Of a stretch of 64,000 bases of DNA, positions 1-26,756 are shown piece after piece (positions within the stretch are counted from its first letter, which is position 1; every line of letters starts with the position of its first letter). Origin of the DNA: Thamnaconus septentrionalis (Eukaryota; Chordata; Actinopteri; Tetraodontiformes; Monacanthidae); the NCBI GenBank assembly GCA_009823395.1, contig CM020505.1, positions 4,406,129 through 4,470,128 on the forward strand, read 5' to 3'. Under the pieces are notes generated by a model that had not been told where the DNA came from, did not search any database, and worked only from the letters and a program-made list of their open reading frames with translations. A program made the position numbers and the translations under genes.

Positions 1-15733
<15,733 letters not shown>

Positions 15734-15795
15734 GTCAGAGGAGGAGCGGGGCTGAGCCGAGTGAAAGACTAAACCCCCCCCACCCTCAACCCACC

Positions 15796-15801
15796 AATAA
15801 A
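15796..15801 (+). terminator. FRMD5: Proximal poly(A) signal candidate for FRMD5
   Basis: AATAAA lies 63 bases after the FRMD5 stop codon. Downstream sequence is not strongly GT-rich. It would give a very short 3'UTR. Confidence 0.25.
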
Positions 15802-15973
15802 AGCCTCCATATCAAAGTCAACCATCTCTGCGAGGGAAGGGAATCATTTCTTACTTTTTGGAAATCCAGGTCATTTCAAGGTGTTTTATTTTCTTTCTCT
15901 GGCGGTCACATGATCAGGGCGGGGACGTGGCCGAGATGACAACAGTTGCCTTCATTTTTGTATTGATCGAGAC

Positions 15974-16325
15974 CAGTTGTGGGCAAACTTTTTTGACTCG
16001 TGGGCCACAATGGCTTCTGAAATTTGGTAGATGAGCCGGACCAGGAGCAGATGGATGGAGTGGTTTGGTGACTCACCTCATAGGAGGAAAAAATCTATCA
16101 TGATATGTAGAAAACATCTTCTTTAATGTCAATTGAAAATGAGCAAAAGTGTCTTTGAAGCCCCACGGTATTTAGATCTTCAGTAAAATTACTCCTAAAA
16201 CTGGATGAAATACAGAAATTCTATGACTTGCTTGCTATTACTATTATTTCTTCAAGTTCGGGGGACCGGATTAAAAAGCTAAACGGGCCGCATGTGGCCC
16301 CCGGGCCGTATTTTTCCCACACCTG
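15974..16325. mobile_element. Non-autonomous hAT-like element with 8-bp target duplication
   Basis: Starts CAGTTGTGGGCAAAC and ends with inverted CCCACACCTG. It is flanked by ATCGAGAC (15966-15973) and ATCTGGAC (16326-16333), an imperfect 8-bp duplication (6 of 8). The interior is the reverse complement of the 52177-52520 element, including the ATCATGATAT and CCTCATAGGAGGAAAA blocks. It has no transposase frame. Confidence 0.6.
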
Positions 16326-17476
16326 ATCTGGACGTCACCCCTGCCTGTCAGCGTGGTGGTGGGATGTGTGCTATGTGATGGTAGAGTCAGAGAGAAGTTA
16401 GGAGAGAACACGTGACGGCAGCGTTGACAAAATTAAAGGGATAGTTCATCCATATTTGAAATTTCAACCTTTTCCTCCTTGCTGCTTCATCACATCTGCA
16501 AGCGTCTTCCTCTTTTTTCCCTGTATAGTAACACGGCCGAATGATTCAATGATCCATCAGGAGTGGGAGGAGCAGGTGTTTTTGCTGCTGGAGCTAAGCA
16601 GGATGAAAGTGCTAAAATTACATAAATGATTACATAAAAAATTGAGGAAGTGAACTTTGATTATTGTGGTAATCAACTCCAGCGGAAAATCATGCATAGA
16701 CAAAAAATCTATATTCATTATGAATTATCTTTTTATTAAAAGAAATGTATTTTTAATTTCAGTACATATTGATTGACGTATGATTATTCTTAGAGTTCTT
16801 GTTCAATTATTTCTTGCTTCTTGTGCCTACTGTGCCTCAATTAAATGATTCATTTACAGGCAAAGGTGGCAGCTGTGATGCGGAATACATAGAGCACATA
16901 GATCTACGCACTATTTTAATTGGACTGGACTGGAATTACCATCCATCACGATTTCAAATGGGTGAAATTTCTATTTCGGATGAACTATCACTTGACCGTT
17001 TAAATGTCAACTGTTTGTACTTGGAAATAGGGTGAAAGTGGTTGAGAGGAGAAAGGAAGGTGTGAAATGGCAGTTAACGAGTGTTTGTTGAATGTAGATG
17101 AGATTTAAGAACATATCTGTTATAATAATAATAATAATAATGAGAAGAAGAAGAAGAAGAAGAAGAAAGGTTGAGTAGCAAACATAAGTAAGATGACAGA
17201 GGGCTAAGACAGAAGATAAATTCTATCCACTTTTACCCGATTGTCCCGATCTTCGTCAAGATTGATGGCATCTGCCAATCAGCATCGATTCATAAATACT
17301 GCTACTGGTTGCAGCAGTTGCGTAGTGCAGTCAGTGCCCTAGTTTGAGAGTCGGCTTGTTTTCTAACTAGCACAGTCAGAAATTCCCGTATGACTAAAAT
17401 ATAATAGCTCATGTTTCCGTTCGTGGCCAGCAGGAAAGTTCCGGTCAAGTCTCAGCATCCAAACACAAAAATTTAA

Positions 17477-17758
17477 AGGCCCAGTGTGTAAGATTTAGCA
17501 GCATCTAATGGTTGGAAAGATCACTGCAATCAATGCTCAAGTAAACCCCACTGAAACCAGCTGTGATGTCATGGGTCAAATCCCAAAGCCCAGCAGATCC
17601 TCGTTCAGGGCTGCTGCAGACACGTGGTGTTGCAATACGGCCGCTGCCTCTTGATGTAAATATAAATTCTAATCATCATTATTATTAGCGAATGAAAACG
17701 TAAAAGTAATTTATTTTTGGTGACTAATCGATCCCTTTAAATGTTACATATTGGGCCT
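17477..17758. mobile_element. TTAA-flanked MITE, copy 2
   Basis: Ends AGGCCCAGTGTGTAA and TTACATATTGGGCCT are inverted repeats flanked by TTAA at 17473-17476 and 17759-17762. It belongs to the same family as 14626 and 37010, has no coding capacity, and lies downstream of FRMD5. Confidence 0.6.
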
Positions 17759-18363
17759 TTAAGGAGTCGTCGTGCATCGCGAGGTGATGGAGTGCGCTAG
17801 CGGGTTTTCTGACTAAACAGCTCTGCAGCCAAATAGTCGTAGTAGCAACAACCAACCTGTGTGCTTGCGCCACTGTCGCTGTCGCTACTTTCTACGTCAG
17901 TTGTAAAGGTGATGGACCTTGTGAGTTAGCGCCGTAGCTATAGGCAAGTGATTGGTCAGCACTCATTTGTCCACCACAGCCTCCGTAGTTTTTTATCCTG
18001 TTGTTTCACCTTTGTAGAAAGGCACAATTTAGTGCAATTCCCCACTTGATTATATTTCAAAAAAAAAAAAAAACAACAACAACAAAGTAAAGTAAAATTT
18101 TCAAGACTCTGATTACCTGACTGTGTTCCACTTGTATTCTTCTATCTGTATCAGTCATGTTAGTAAGATCGGGAGCCTTGTTGAAATGTGATGCGTTCCT
18201 CACAGCTGCTGTAAATGGGCTCAGAGTTCTGTTTTTTTGCTGTTTTGTTTGTTTGTTTGTTGTGTTTTGAAGTGTGTGGCATAGACAAAGGTCTGCTGCT
18301 ATCAAGAGCACTGGAGTTAGGTTGCTGTTTTCATCATCTTCACACCAACCAAAGACGCGCGCG

Positions 18364-18365
<2 letters not shown>

Positions 18366-18452
<87 letters not shown>
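18366..18452. repeat. (AC)n microsatellite
   Basis: About 43 uninterrupted AC units beginning just after GCGCGCGAAC. It accounts for the Thr-His and Cys-Val open frames here, which are not genes. Confidence 0.98.
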
Positions 18453-18454
<2 letters not shown>

Positions 18455-19508
18455 TTGGTCTAATATTTCAGACAGGTCCGTTTGTGCAGTGTTGCAGTCC
18501 TCAGCCTTATTACCTGTGTGTGTCTGATAACAGTTAAGCCTGCAGTGAGTTTAAACAGCCCAGTCCAGTGAGGAGCTGAATTCAAAGGATGATCAAAATG
18601 GATCTTGTTTGCCGAGAATGAAAGTGATCGCCTGAGACGATCGTTAAGGGATCGTGGAATAAACACTAAATTAATATATTTTACAGTTGACGGACCGCAG
18701 ATGTGGCTTTTTGTGAAAGAGCGTCAAATCAACAAAAACATCCAATAGTTCTCGTAAGAGTCTCATTTTGTGATCACGTGTATGAAATATATATATATTG
18801 ACTTGAGCAATAAGTACAACTTAGTATTATTAGCACTGAACAATAACAACGGCAGTTAACATGACTGCAAACTGATGTTCTCTGTCCGCTAGACACACAG
18901 AATCCCACACAAATCCAGATTTTTGCTGTCAAGTTGCAGTTGGCGAGTGTGACACAAGCGTGACAACTGTTGGCCGAGCCGTGTGCAGCAGCCTGTAGAT
19001 AGAAGAACGTGCCAAATGTTGCTAAACACCTACAAGTGTCAGAAATGTTGCTTGCGTCATTTGATGGCCGTCTGACCCTCAACTGCTTGCTCGCTCTCTC
19101 TCTCGCCTGTTTCTACAAATGGTAACGGTTTCTGTGTCGGAGTCATTCAGGTTCCGCTGCCGCACTGAAAGATGCTTTTTTTTTTTTTTCTTTCTGCATT
19201 TGAACCTTTTTTTTTTTCAGCTGAAGTAGCATCTTTAATGACATGACTTGCAGTGCAGTTGTTGTTTTTGTCTTTATATGGTTTTGCTGAAATCTGCGTC
19301 AGGCCATGTTGGTCAGCACTGACGACTGGTCTGGGGGGTTTGTGGGGGGGGGGGGGGGGGGTAACGGGTCCTCTCATGGGGTCTTTGTGGAAGCTCATCT
19401 CTGTACTACCAAAATGTCTCTGTAAGCATGTGCTCTGCATCCATTACCTCCGAGTGAGACTGCTGCTTATCTCCAATCAGACTGAAGGCGAGTGTAAACT
19501 ATTTATGA

Positions 19509-19514
19509 AATAAA
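19509..19514 (+). terminator. FRMD5: Distal poly(A) signal candidate for FRMD5
   Basis: AATAAA is followed within 30 bases by a GT-rich stretch (GGCGTGTGGTCTTG), the usual arrangement for cleavage. It is the last plus-strand signal of this quality before the converging WDR76 gene. Confidence 0.4.
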
Positions 19515-21097
19515 TATAATTTATTCTTTACGCCTGGCGTGTGGTCTTGAATCCAAAGCTCTGGGGGGGGGGAAATCGAGGCTCAGAGGGACTTGCACAC
19601 TTTTCCTCAAAGGCGCAACTCTGCCATCTAAAGGGGGAAGGCTGCGCTGACACTGAAGGGTGGTTTGCTCCAAATGCAGTTCTGCTGTGTTATCCGCCAT
19701 GTAAGAAGGAATCTAGAGGAAACCCCCCAGGTGAATATGTTCAGTTTGACATCTCAAGCAACCTCCATTATGCCCAACTGTGACCATCAGTTATTGTAAC
19801 TTTAAAGTAGGGATGCACCGAACGAGTAGAGTACGAGTATTTGCATTTCACTGCTCTCCGATGCCAATACTGAGTACTTGACAAGGCCCTTACACATTAT
19901 ATAACTCATTTAATATTGATATTGATATTTGATATATATTTTTTAATTTTTCCACAGATGTTCTTTTATTTGAACAACTTTGAGTACTTAACCCTGGTAT
20001 TGGTACTGACACCCAAACCCAATACTGGTATCGGTGCCGATACCCGATACTGGTATCCTGCAGGGGAACTCACCAGAAACAACAACAAAAAAAAAAAGGT
20101 TTGTGACAACGTATCCGGCGGTTCATTGTGTTTTCATAAGGTACATGAAATGTGAAACTGTTTTTTTTTTTTTTTTTAAAGGGACTTTACAGAAAACTGA
20201 TTCACTTTCAGCAGTAAATGGCAAAGACAACTGAGTGTATTTATCACCAACTATGGAAACTCGTGCACGGACGCAGATCTTTAAAGGCAAAGTTCAAGGA
20301 GACGGTAAAAATGATTTTGACGCCAGTCGGAGGAGATGAAGCGACACGGCTGTTAATTTGCTCTTTGTTCAGTTTAGCAGCGCCAGGAGAAAAACCCTCG
20401 TCTGCAGCGTGACAGTTGGGGCTGTTCTCCGCAGCGAGGCACTGACAGCTTTAAGAATGCAGCAGAATGCAGATACGAATCCGAGCCAAACCGCGTGCCA
20501 TCGGGGAATTGGAAAAAAAAAAAAATGACAGTATGAAGCAAACGTCTTGGCAGGGGAGGGTTTACAATGCAGCATCAGCCTGGTCCCACACAGCATGACT
20601 GAATCAGCATTCTCAGGCTATAGAAATATTGCCATCGATGGCATGGCTTGTTCCAATGTAGAGAAAACAGCTTTAAAATTTTAAAATGAAAGTGCAATCC
20701 GGAGAAAAGGACATGCACATTTTTTTAGTAGATCGATGACGTTCATTATGTCTTTGTCATTGATAGACGTCGCTGTTTTTCAAGACAAGGGTTGTTTGTT
20801 TTTTTTTACTAGATGAACACGTCAAGGTAAGACCCTCTAGTAAAGAAAAATAAATAAATAGTGACGTCTATGCAAATTTCTGTTTTCTGCAGATGACTGC
20901 AGTGAGACAGATATTTTTTTTAACTCCCAAAATTCTGATGCCATCTGATAAAAATTCATCATCTGCATAAGTGTAGAGCCTGTGAGGGTTCTCAAATTAA
21001 ATTGCGCAGATGATGAACTCCGCATCATCTCCATAATGGGCTCCATCCTGATACGTTGCATCCACTCGCAAACTACACAGATTAGGTCCTCACCACT

Positions 21098-21106
21098 TTA
21101 TTTATT
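21098..21106 (-). terminator. WDR76: WDR76 poly(A) signal
   Basis: On the minus strand this reads as overlapping AATAAA copies (AATAAATAAA), about 170 bases past the WDR76 stop codon. It is the first such signal downstream of the gene. Confidence 0.5.
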
Positions 21107-21276
21107 ATAGAACTAATAAACGAGTATCAAAAACAAGGCAACTGCATCTCAAACAAGATGTTGCTAAAAACAGAAAAAAAAAGCAACCAACAGAAAATGG
21201 GAGAACTGTTCCACCAGCGTGGCTCAGGTTCACGATTGATTTTTTTTTTGTTTATGGCTGGAATGTCGAAGGCACC

Positions 21277-22591
21277 TCAGTCGGAGAAGACGTGCAGTCT
21301 TCCCGAGGCGTTCCCGGCCAGCAGGGCGTTCCTGCTGGGGTGGAAGGCTACCACGGACGGCACGGTGCTCAGGTTCTCCGGGTCCGTGAACGAGTGCTGC
21401 AGGCGGCCGTTCTGGTGGAAGATCTGCAGCCTGCGGGGCCTCGTCAAGCTGCCCACCGCAAAGCACTCCTCCTGTTTGGGGTCCCACACGGCCGACAGCT
21501 TGCTGAGCCAGCGGCCCGTCTGCATGTTGTGTCTGAAAAACAGCAAAAGATGTTGTAAAAAGCGAGAGAGAGAAGCAATACGTCAGGGGTGTCAAACTCA
21601 AATACACAACATTTTAAAACTTGGACAAAGTTGCAGGCCAACGTTGATATTTATTGAAAAAAATCTTTGTCCCGCAGGCCAGAGTTTGACACCTCCTGCA
21701 AATACGTGATGGATAAGTCCGCGTCGCAACTGGACCCACCTGATGGAAGTCAGCAGCGAGGGGTCGCAGGTCACGTCAGACGTGTTGTATATCCTGCGGA
21801 GAGAAAAGGAAACGGCTTTGGTGGAACCATCAGCAAACTGAACGAGACTGAGCGTCGGTTCGTCCTTTACCGTATGTGGTCGTCCATACAGGAAGTGACC
21901 ACTCGGCTTCCCGTGACGGGGGAAAAGTAGGCGCTGGTGACGCTCAGAGTGTGGCCGTGCAGCTCCGAGACGGCTTTGGTGGCGGCCTTCTTCAGATACC
22001 TGCTGTCGTAAATTTTCACCGTCCTGCGGCGTCGCACCAGCAAAACCAGGAAGTGAAGCAGGATCCAAAAAATGAAAAGAAATAAGAAATATTTGTGGGC
22101 GTACTTACCGGTCTTCTGCCGCAACAAAGTAGTGCTTCTCTATGGGGTGAACGTGCACGCAACGCACGACCTTGCTCTGCAGGGTGTGTATGGACTGGTG
22201 TGACTTCCTGCACAGAAGTGGAGAAGAGAGCGTTAACTGAAGAGTGGATATAGGTGTGAATGTAGAGAGTGCTCATCACCGCTGAGTTACCCTGGGCTGC
22301 GCCGGTCCACCATGGCAACCTCGCCGAACCAGCTGCCGACCAGGAGCGCCGAACAGCATTGAGACATGAAGTCAAATGTTTTCAGGCCTTCCTGCTCGTA
22401 CACCTGCAGCAGCAGCAGGAGGAGCAGCAGCAGCAGCAGGAGGAGGAGCAGCAGCAGGAGGAGGAGGAGGAACAGCAGGAGCAGCAGGAGGAGGAGGAGC
22501 AGCAGCAGCAGGAGGAGGAGGAGGAGCAGCAGCAGCAGCAGCAGCAGGAGGAGGAGGAGCAGGAGGAGGAGGAGCAGCAGCAGGAGGAGGA

Positions 22592-22645
<54 letters not shown>

Positions 22646-25600
22646 GGGAGGAGCAGCAGCAGGAAAGTGGAAACAGCAGCAGTTCAGTTCATTCTGCTCG
22701 TCCTGTCCTGTCCTGCAACCGCTGCACGGAATTTGAAGGAAACAAAAAACCCTCTCACGTCATGGAAGGTGGCCTTCTGCACGTCCATGCAGCGCAGAGA
22801 TCCGTCGTAGCTGAGGCTGAGCAGGTGCGAGGGGTGAGTGGTTGAGAACGCCATGCAGGCGACGGGTCGAGAGTGGGGCTCGAAGAGGAGGACGCCGTCG
22901 TCGCCCCAGTCGGCGTCCTGCAAGCAGAAAGGAAAAATTAAAAAAAAAAAAAAAACGAAACTTCACAAGCTACGTTTCATGAGAACCTCTCAGATCGTGA
23001 GCAGAAGAAAACTCACAAGATTCCAGAGTCCAACTTTGCCCCACTTGTCTCCGGCGGCCACCAGCAGAGAGCTGGAGCTGGGGTGAAAGGCGGCGGAGAA
23101 GATTCGGTCCTTCACCACTTTGGCCACGCGCTCCTCGGCCAGCTTCATGCTCTTCAGGGCTGAGCAGTACCTTGTAGGGGAGGCGACACCACACTTCAGT
23201 TGTTCTTCTTTGTTCAATACTTTGAAACAGCATCGAAAAACTGATAAGCCTGCCCAAGTGGAGCAAAGACTTCAAAACAGACAAATGAAGAAGAGGATGG
23301 AGCTCTTACTCTTTCAGAGGCATCTCAGTCTTCATCACTTCGATTTCCTGGAAAAAGAATGGGGGGTGAAGTTGTGAATAAAAAATATCCCACCACACCA
23401 CGAAGATCTACATCTTTGCACTCAGTTCTCAAACATTAAATAATATACATATATATTGAACCATTGTTTGAATGCTTTTTACCAAAACAAATTTACAGCT
23501 TCGACTTTACCCCTTTAAACCTCTATATAGATGTACACTGCCATCTACTGGACAAGAGCATAAATGCTATTTTGAGCCGTTGCAGGACGGTAGCGGGTGG
23601 TTGGCTTTAAGTGTCTGTCAGCAGGTGACAATAAAATGTCATCATTTCTTTGGCTCAATGTGCATGTGTGTTCTCAGCAACAGTGATGCATTTCCTCTCT
23701 GTGCTCGAGTCTCACCTCCGAGCAGATGTCGACAAGTTGTGAAGGCAGCTTGCAGCCCTCCTCCATGTTGACGGGGACCATAGGCAGAGGGCCCGCCGGC
23801 TTCTTGGGCATGACGTACTGCAAAGCAGGCAAAGCAAGAAGAAATCACTAGAAACAAAAACAACAATTATCCAAAGCACAAACAAATGATTTTGCATTGA
23901 CTCGCGGGCCAAATACAAGCACACTGCGGGCCAAACGTGGCCCGCGGGCCAGAGTTTGGACACCTATATTCGTTGTTGTCGGCGTCAGCTACCTCTGCCT
24001 GGGCGTGCGTGTCTCTGGGTTCAGGCGGGAGGGTCAAGACGTCGGCCTCGATCTTCTGGAGACGGAGGGATTTGCGTACCGGCAGCACTTCCTTTGCAGC
24101 AGGTGTCCTGCAGAGACACAGAAATAATCCTCGGTGAGCGACGTCAGCGAGACCCAGCTCAACAGTAAAGGTGAAAGATTTTTTTGCCTCACACGTCTGC
24201 AACAAGTACCTCCAACATAAACAACAACGTGAAACATCATGGAATGAACGTGCTTGACGGGCTTACGAGTAGAAAAACCCTGATCTGATGTCTGAGGCCG
24301 GATTCACCATCTAGAAATGTTAGAATTTGCTTCATTTAAAGGTCCAGTGTGTGAATATTCAAAGGGGTCGACTTGATACAATCACGACAACAGAAAAACT
24401 TCTTTATTCCTCAGCAAAGTGAGACGATTAGCACTTTCTTTGCAAGGTGTTTTTGACATGGGATGCCACAGAAACCAAACCCACAGGGCTTTTATAGCCA
24501 CTTTGAAACCCGGTGGCTGAACGTACCTCATGAGACCCCTCTGTGATGGCCTCGGCCGACCCGACTGCTTCAGATCATCTCTTGCCTTATGATGAGAAAA
24601 AACAGATATTGCTGACATCAATTTTTTAAGCTGTGCTGAAGAGAAATTTCAGTTTTGTTTTGTTGTTTTTACTGAAAAACAGACAAAGTTTCTATCTTCT
24701 ATCTTCTTGCACTACCAGACTGTCACACCTCCCCCTTGATGAATCCACTGAGAACTCATTATTCCTTATGGAATTACCTGTCTGAATGCATCATTGCGCA
24801 TCCTGGTGAAGGTTGTAAAATCTGACCAGATCCCGCAAAAATTCCAGCACACCTAATACCGTGAAACGTGTATTGTGAAATGTGCTCGATTGTCTGCGTT
24901 TAACCCTTTGTAGCGTGAGTGCGTGTGCGTTTAATGGCAGAACTCATACCAAATGGGCTGGTACTGGACACAAATTCTAATTTGGCTGAATGTGGGCATT
25001 AAAGACAGACACAGAATTGGAAAACATTAAACACAACAATTCATGACGTTCAGTTCGACCTGTGTCACTTTGAAATCCTGTGGCTGACATCTTAATTCCC
25101 CAGCCACCATCATCCTGGAACTGAGAGGCAACTGACCTGGTCCATGTTGATGGAAGACAGGAAGGCTTTGTTTTCTTTAATGGTCTCCAGGCGCTTTATC
25201 TCATATTCTGAAAGTCCTCCATATCCAACCTGTCAATCATAAAACAAAAATCAAAACCAATACTGCACCTATGAAGAGACACATCCGATGCAAGACACGC
25301 TACGCCCATTGGGTGGGATTTCAGCCCTCACCGACTGCTCCAAATCATCGTCCATGACGTCATTCTCCTCCTTGATGCCATTCACACTGTGACTGTCAGT
25401 CTGCGCTCTGGTTGCCTGCCAGAAATATAGGGACGTATGAATCTCAAGTAACACGAACAACCCGGGTTTTTACCCTGCAGCTCAACTCTTTACCCTTTTC
25501 TTGGGAGGCGCGGTGCCTTCTGGGGAGTAGCTGAGACGTTTGGGCACCGGGGCGTTTCGCGACGATCGTCGGACTGTTGCCGTCGTGTCCTCGGGGGTGA

Positions 25601-25655
25601 CGTCCTGCAAGGTGTCAACAAACAGAACGCGTCTTGGGCATCTCAGTAACAGGTA

Positions 25656-25715
<60 letters not shown>

Positions 25716-25753
25716 CAAAGGATTCAGACTGGACTTGGATTCAGACTCACTTG

Positions 25754-25812
<59 letters not shown>

Positions 25813-25843
25813 CAAAGGATTCAGACTGGACTTGGTAGCAGGT

Positions 25844-25913
<70 letters not shown>

Positions 25914-25935
25914 CAGACTGGACTTGGTAGCAGGT

Positions 25936-25996
<61 letters not shown>

Positions 25997-26029
25997 GGAC
26001 ACAGACACACACTTGGTAGCAGGGACTTG

Positions 26030-26085
<56 letters not shown>

Positions 26086-26086
26086 G

Positions 26087-26118
<32 letters not shown>

Positions 26119-26208
26119 ATAGAAAAAAAAAATCTATAATAAACTTTGACATACCAAATTCCGAAGCTGTGCTTCTTCTGCTTGCCGCTGCTTCCGTCGT
26201 GTCGCCAT
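21277..26208 (-). CDS. WDR76: WDR76, WD repeat-containing protein 76 (complete, 15 exons)
   Basis: Nuclear WD40 protein of the Cmr1/WDR76 family. It is a substrate adaptor of CUL4-DDB1 ligases, is reported to target RAS for degradation, and is found at DNA-damage and methylation-associated sites. Exons in transcript order: 26155-26208, 25494-25604, 25332-25415, 25137-25229, 24527-24585, 23993-24107, 23716-23817, 23310-23347, 23017-23170, 22759-22917, 22291-22403, 22109-22207, 21871-22023, 21740-21793 and 21277-21532. Total 1644 nt, 547 residues, all phases consistent. The N-terminal 200 residues are charged and low in order (RRSSRNAPVPKRLSYSPEG; GLSEYEIKRLE is the family SGLSxYE motif). The C-terminal half carries WD blades: KWGKVGLWNL, LSLSYDGSLRCMDV, WFGEVAMVDRR, EDRTVKIYDSRYL, DDHIRIYN, then AVWDPKQEECFAVGS. 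It is shorter than human WDR76 (about 626), mainly in the N-terminus. The start ATG (26206-26208) is the first in the exon and in frame. Confidence 0.93.
21584..21698. mobile_element. Short non-autonomous hAT-like element inside a WDR76 intron
   Basis: Begins CAGGGGTGTCAAACTC and ends with the inverted GAGTTTGACACCTCCTG. The flanks are CAATACGT (21576-21583) and CAAATACGT (21699-21707), a near-perfect 8-bp target duplication. It lies between the last two WDR76 exons. Longer relatives are at 5610-6175 and 23898-23966. Confidence 0.65.
22404..22660. repeat. WDR76: CAG/GAG trinucleotide repeat forming a WDR76 3' splice region
   Basis: A 250-base run of CAG, GAG and GGAG units lies directly against the acceptor of the exon 22291-22403. 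On the WDR76 strand it is a CTG/CTC polypyrimidine-rich tract ending CTGCAG|GTGTAC. It holds no AG dinucleotide and essentially no adenine until about 22668. The plus-strand Gln/Glu/Ala open frames over it are repeat artefacts. Confidence 0.9.
23898..23966. mobile_element. hAT-like element fragment (one end)
   Basis: GCGGGCCAAATAC...GCGGGCCAGAGTTTGGACACC is the right-hand half of the family complete at 21584. It lies in the WDR76 intron between exons 23716-23817 and 23993-24107. The left terminus is not present. Confidence 0.4.
24338..24360. mobile_element. Solo TTAA-MITE end
   Basis: TTTAAAGGTCCAGTGTGTGA matches the left end of the 37010 element almost exactly. No matching right end is seen within the intron. 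Confidence 0.35.
25649..26111. repeat. WDR76: Composite minisatellite of (AC)n blocks and a 35-bp spacer filling WDR76 intron 1
   Basis: Six (AC)n blocks alternate with variants of a spacer reading TCAAAGGATTCAGACTGG then ACTTGGTAGCAGGTA (25714-25755, 25811-25843, 25911-25936, 25995-26033). The array occupies nearly all of the 550-bp first intron, from about 45 bases after exon 2 to about 43 bases before exon 1. On the transcribed strand it is (GT)n-rich. Confidence 0.9.
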
Positions 26209-26520
26209 GCTGAAGACGCTGATAAACGAGGCTTTGACAACTTGAGGAGTGTTGAGGAGTGAGTGTCACGCTGCTGCTCACGGCTCGGCTGCCGACTGAG
26301 TGAACTGAGTGAGTCTACACAGCAGGCTCGCAGCAAGACTTCACGTTCGCGCCATCGAAAATGCTGTTTTGTAATTCGCACCTCCCCTTCCTCCCCTCGT
26401 GTTATCAAACAGAAATAAAGCACACGATTGGTCAGTGGCTCTACGTCACGATCCAGGGCCCAATCACGGCCTTTATTTGCCCTCAGTTCTCCCGCCGGAG
26501 ACGTGGGAAATGTCGCCATC
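26209..26520 (-). promoter_or_regulatory. WDR76: WDR76 promoter region with paired CCAAT boxes and an E2F-like site
   Basis: Upstream of the WDR76 ATG there is an inverted CCAAT (ATTGG, 26427-26431) and a direct CCAAT (26460-26464), 33 bp apart. A CRE-like TACGTCAC sits at 26442-26449, and the minus strand reads GGCGGGAGAA (26487-26496), close to an E2F site. CCAAT pairs at about this spacing plus E2F sites mark cell-cycle promoters, which fits WDR76 being an S-phase-linked gene. No TATA box is apparent. The start site is not determined. Confidence 0.5.
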
Positions 26521-26750
26521 TACTGGGGAAGGATGCTATTGCAAGTCGAGAAGATAAGTTATATACGATATATACGCTGCTTTTATTTTGCATGGCTTTA
26601 ATGAGGGACCTTTACCGAACCTAAATGGAGACTAACAGTTACTTGATCGCCGTCGTCAGTGTAGACACCCTCAACTGTGCAACTTACACAGCTTACACAG
26701 CAACATAAGGAAGAACTCGAAGACACTCCACCCCCCTGAAAAAGTTTAGA

Positions 26751-26756
26751 TTTATT
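26751..26756 (-). terminator. RASGRF1: RASGRF1 poly(A) signal
   Basis: Minus strand reads CAATAAATC, followed about 20-30 bases on by a GT-rich GGGGGGTGGAGTGT element. It lies 1.86 kb past the RASGRF1 stop, a 3'UTR length like that of mammals, and about 540 bp before the WDR76 ATG. Confidence 0.6.

Larger units (their letters stand above)
15734..19530 (+). other. FRMD5: FRMD5 3' flank / probable 3'UTR
   Basis: No coding exon on either strand was supported. The stretch contains one hAT-like element (15974-16325), one TTAA MITE (17477-17758), (AAT)n(GAA)n at about 17128-17167, a long (AC)n at 18366-18452 and a run of G at about 19330-19360. It ends at the best poly(A) signal candidate (19509). 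A long 3'UTR is known for mammalian FRMD5, but the transposon insertions mean much of this may be intergenic. Confidence 0.35.

Noticed and set aside
22269..22845. Plus-strand open frames of 140-160 codons rich in Gln, Glu and Ala
   Set aside because: They are read-throughs of the CAG/GAG repeat in a WDR76 intron; all three frames are open and none has a gene context.
25482..26519. Long Cys-Val and Thr-His open frames
   Set aside because: They are translations of (AC)n microsatellites; only the 26155-26208 and 25494-25604 parts are real WDR76 exons.
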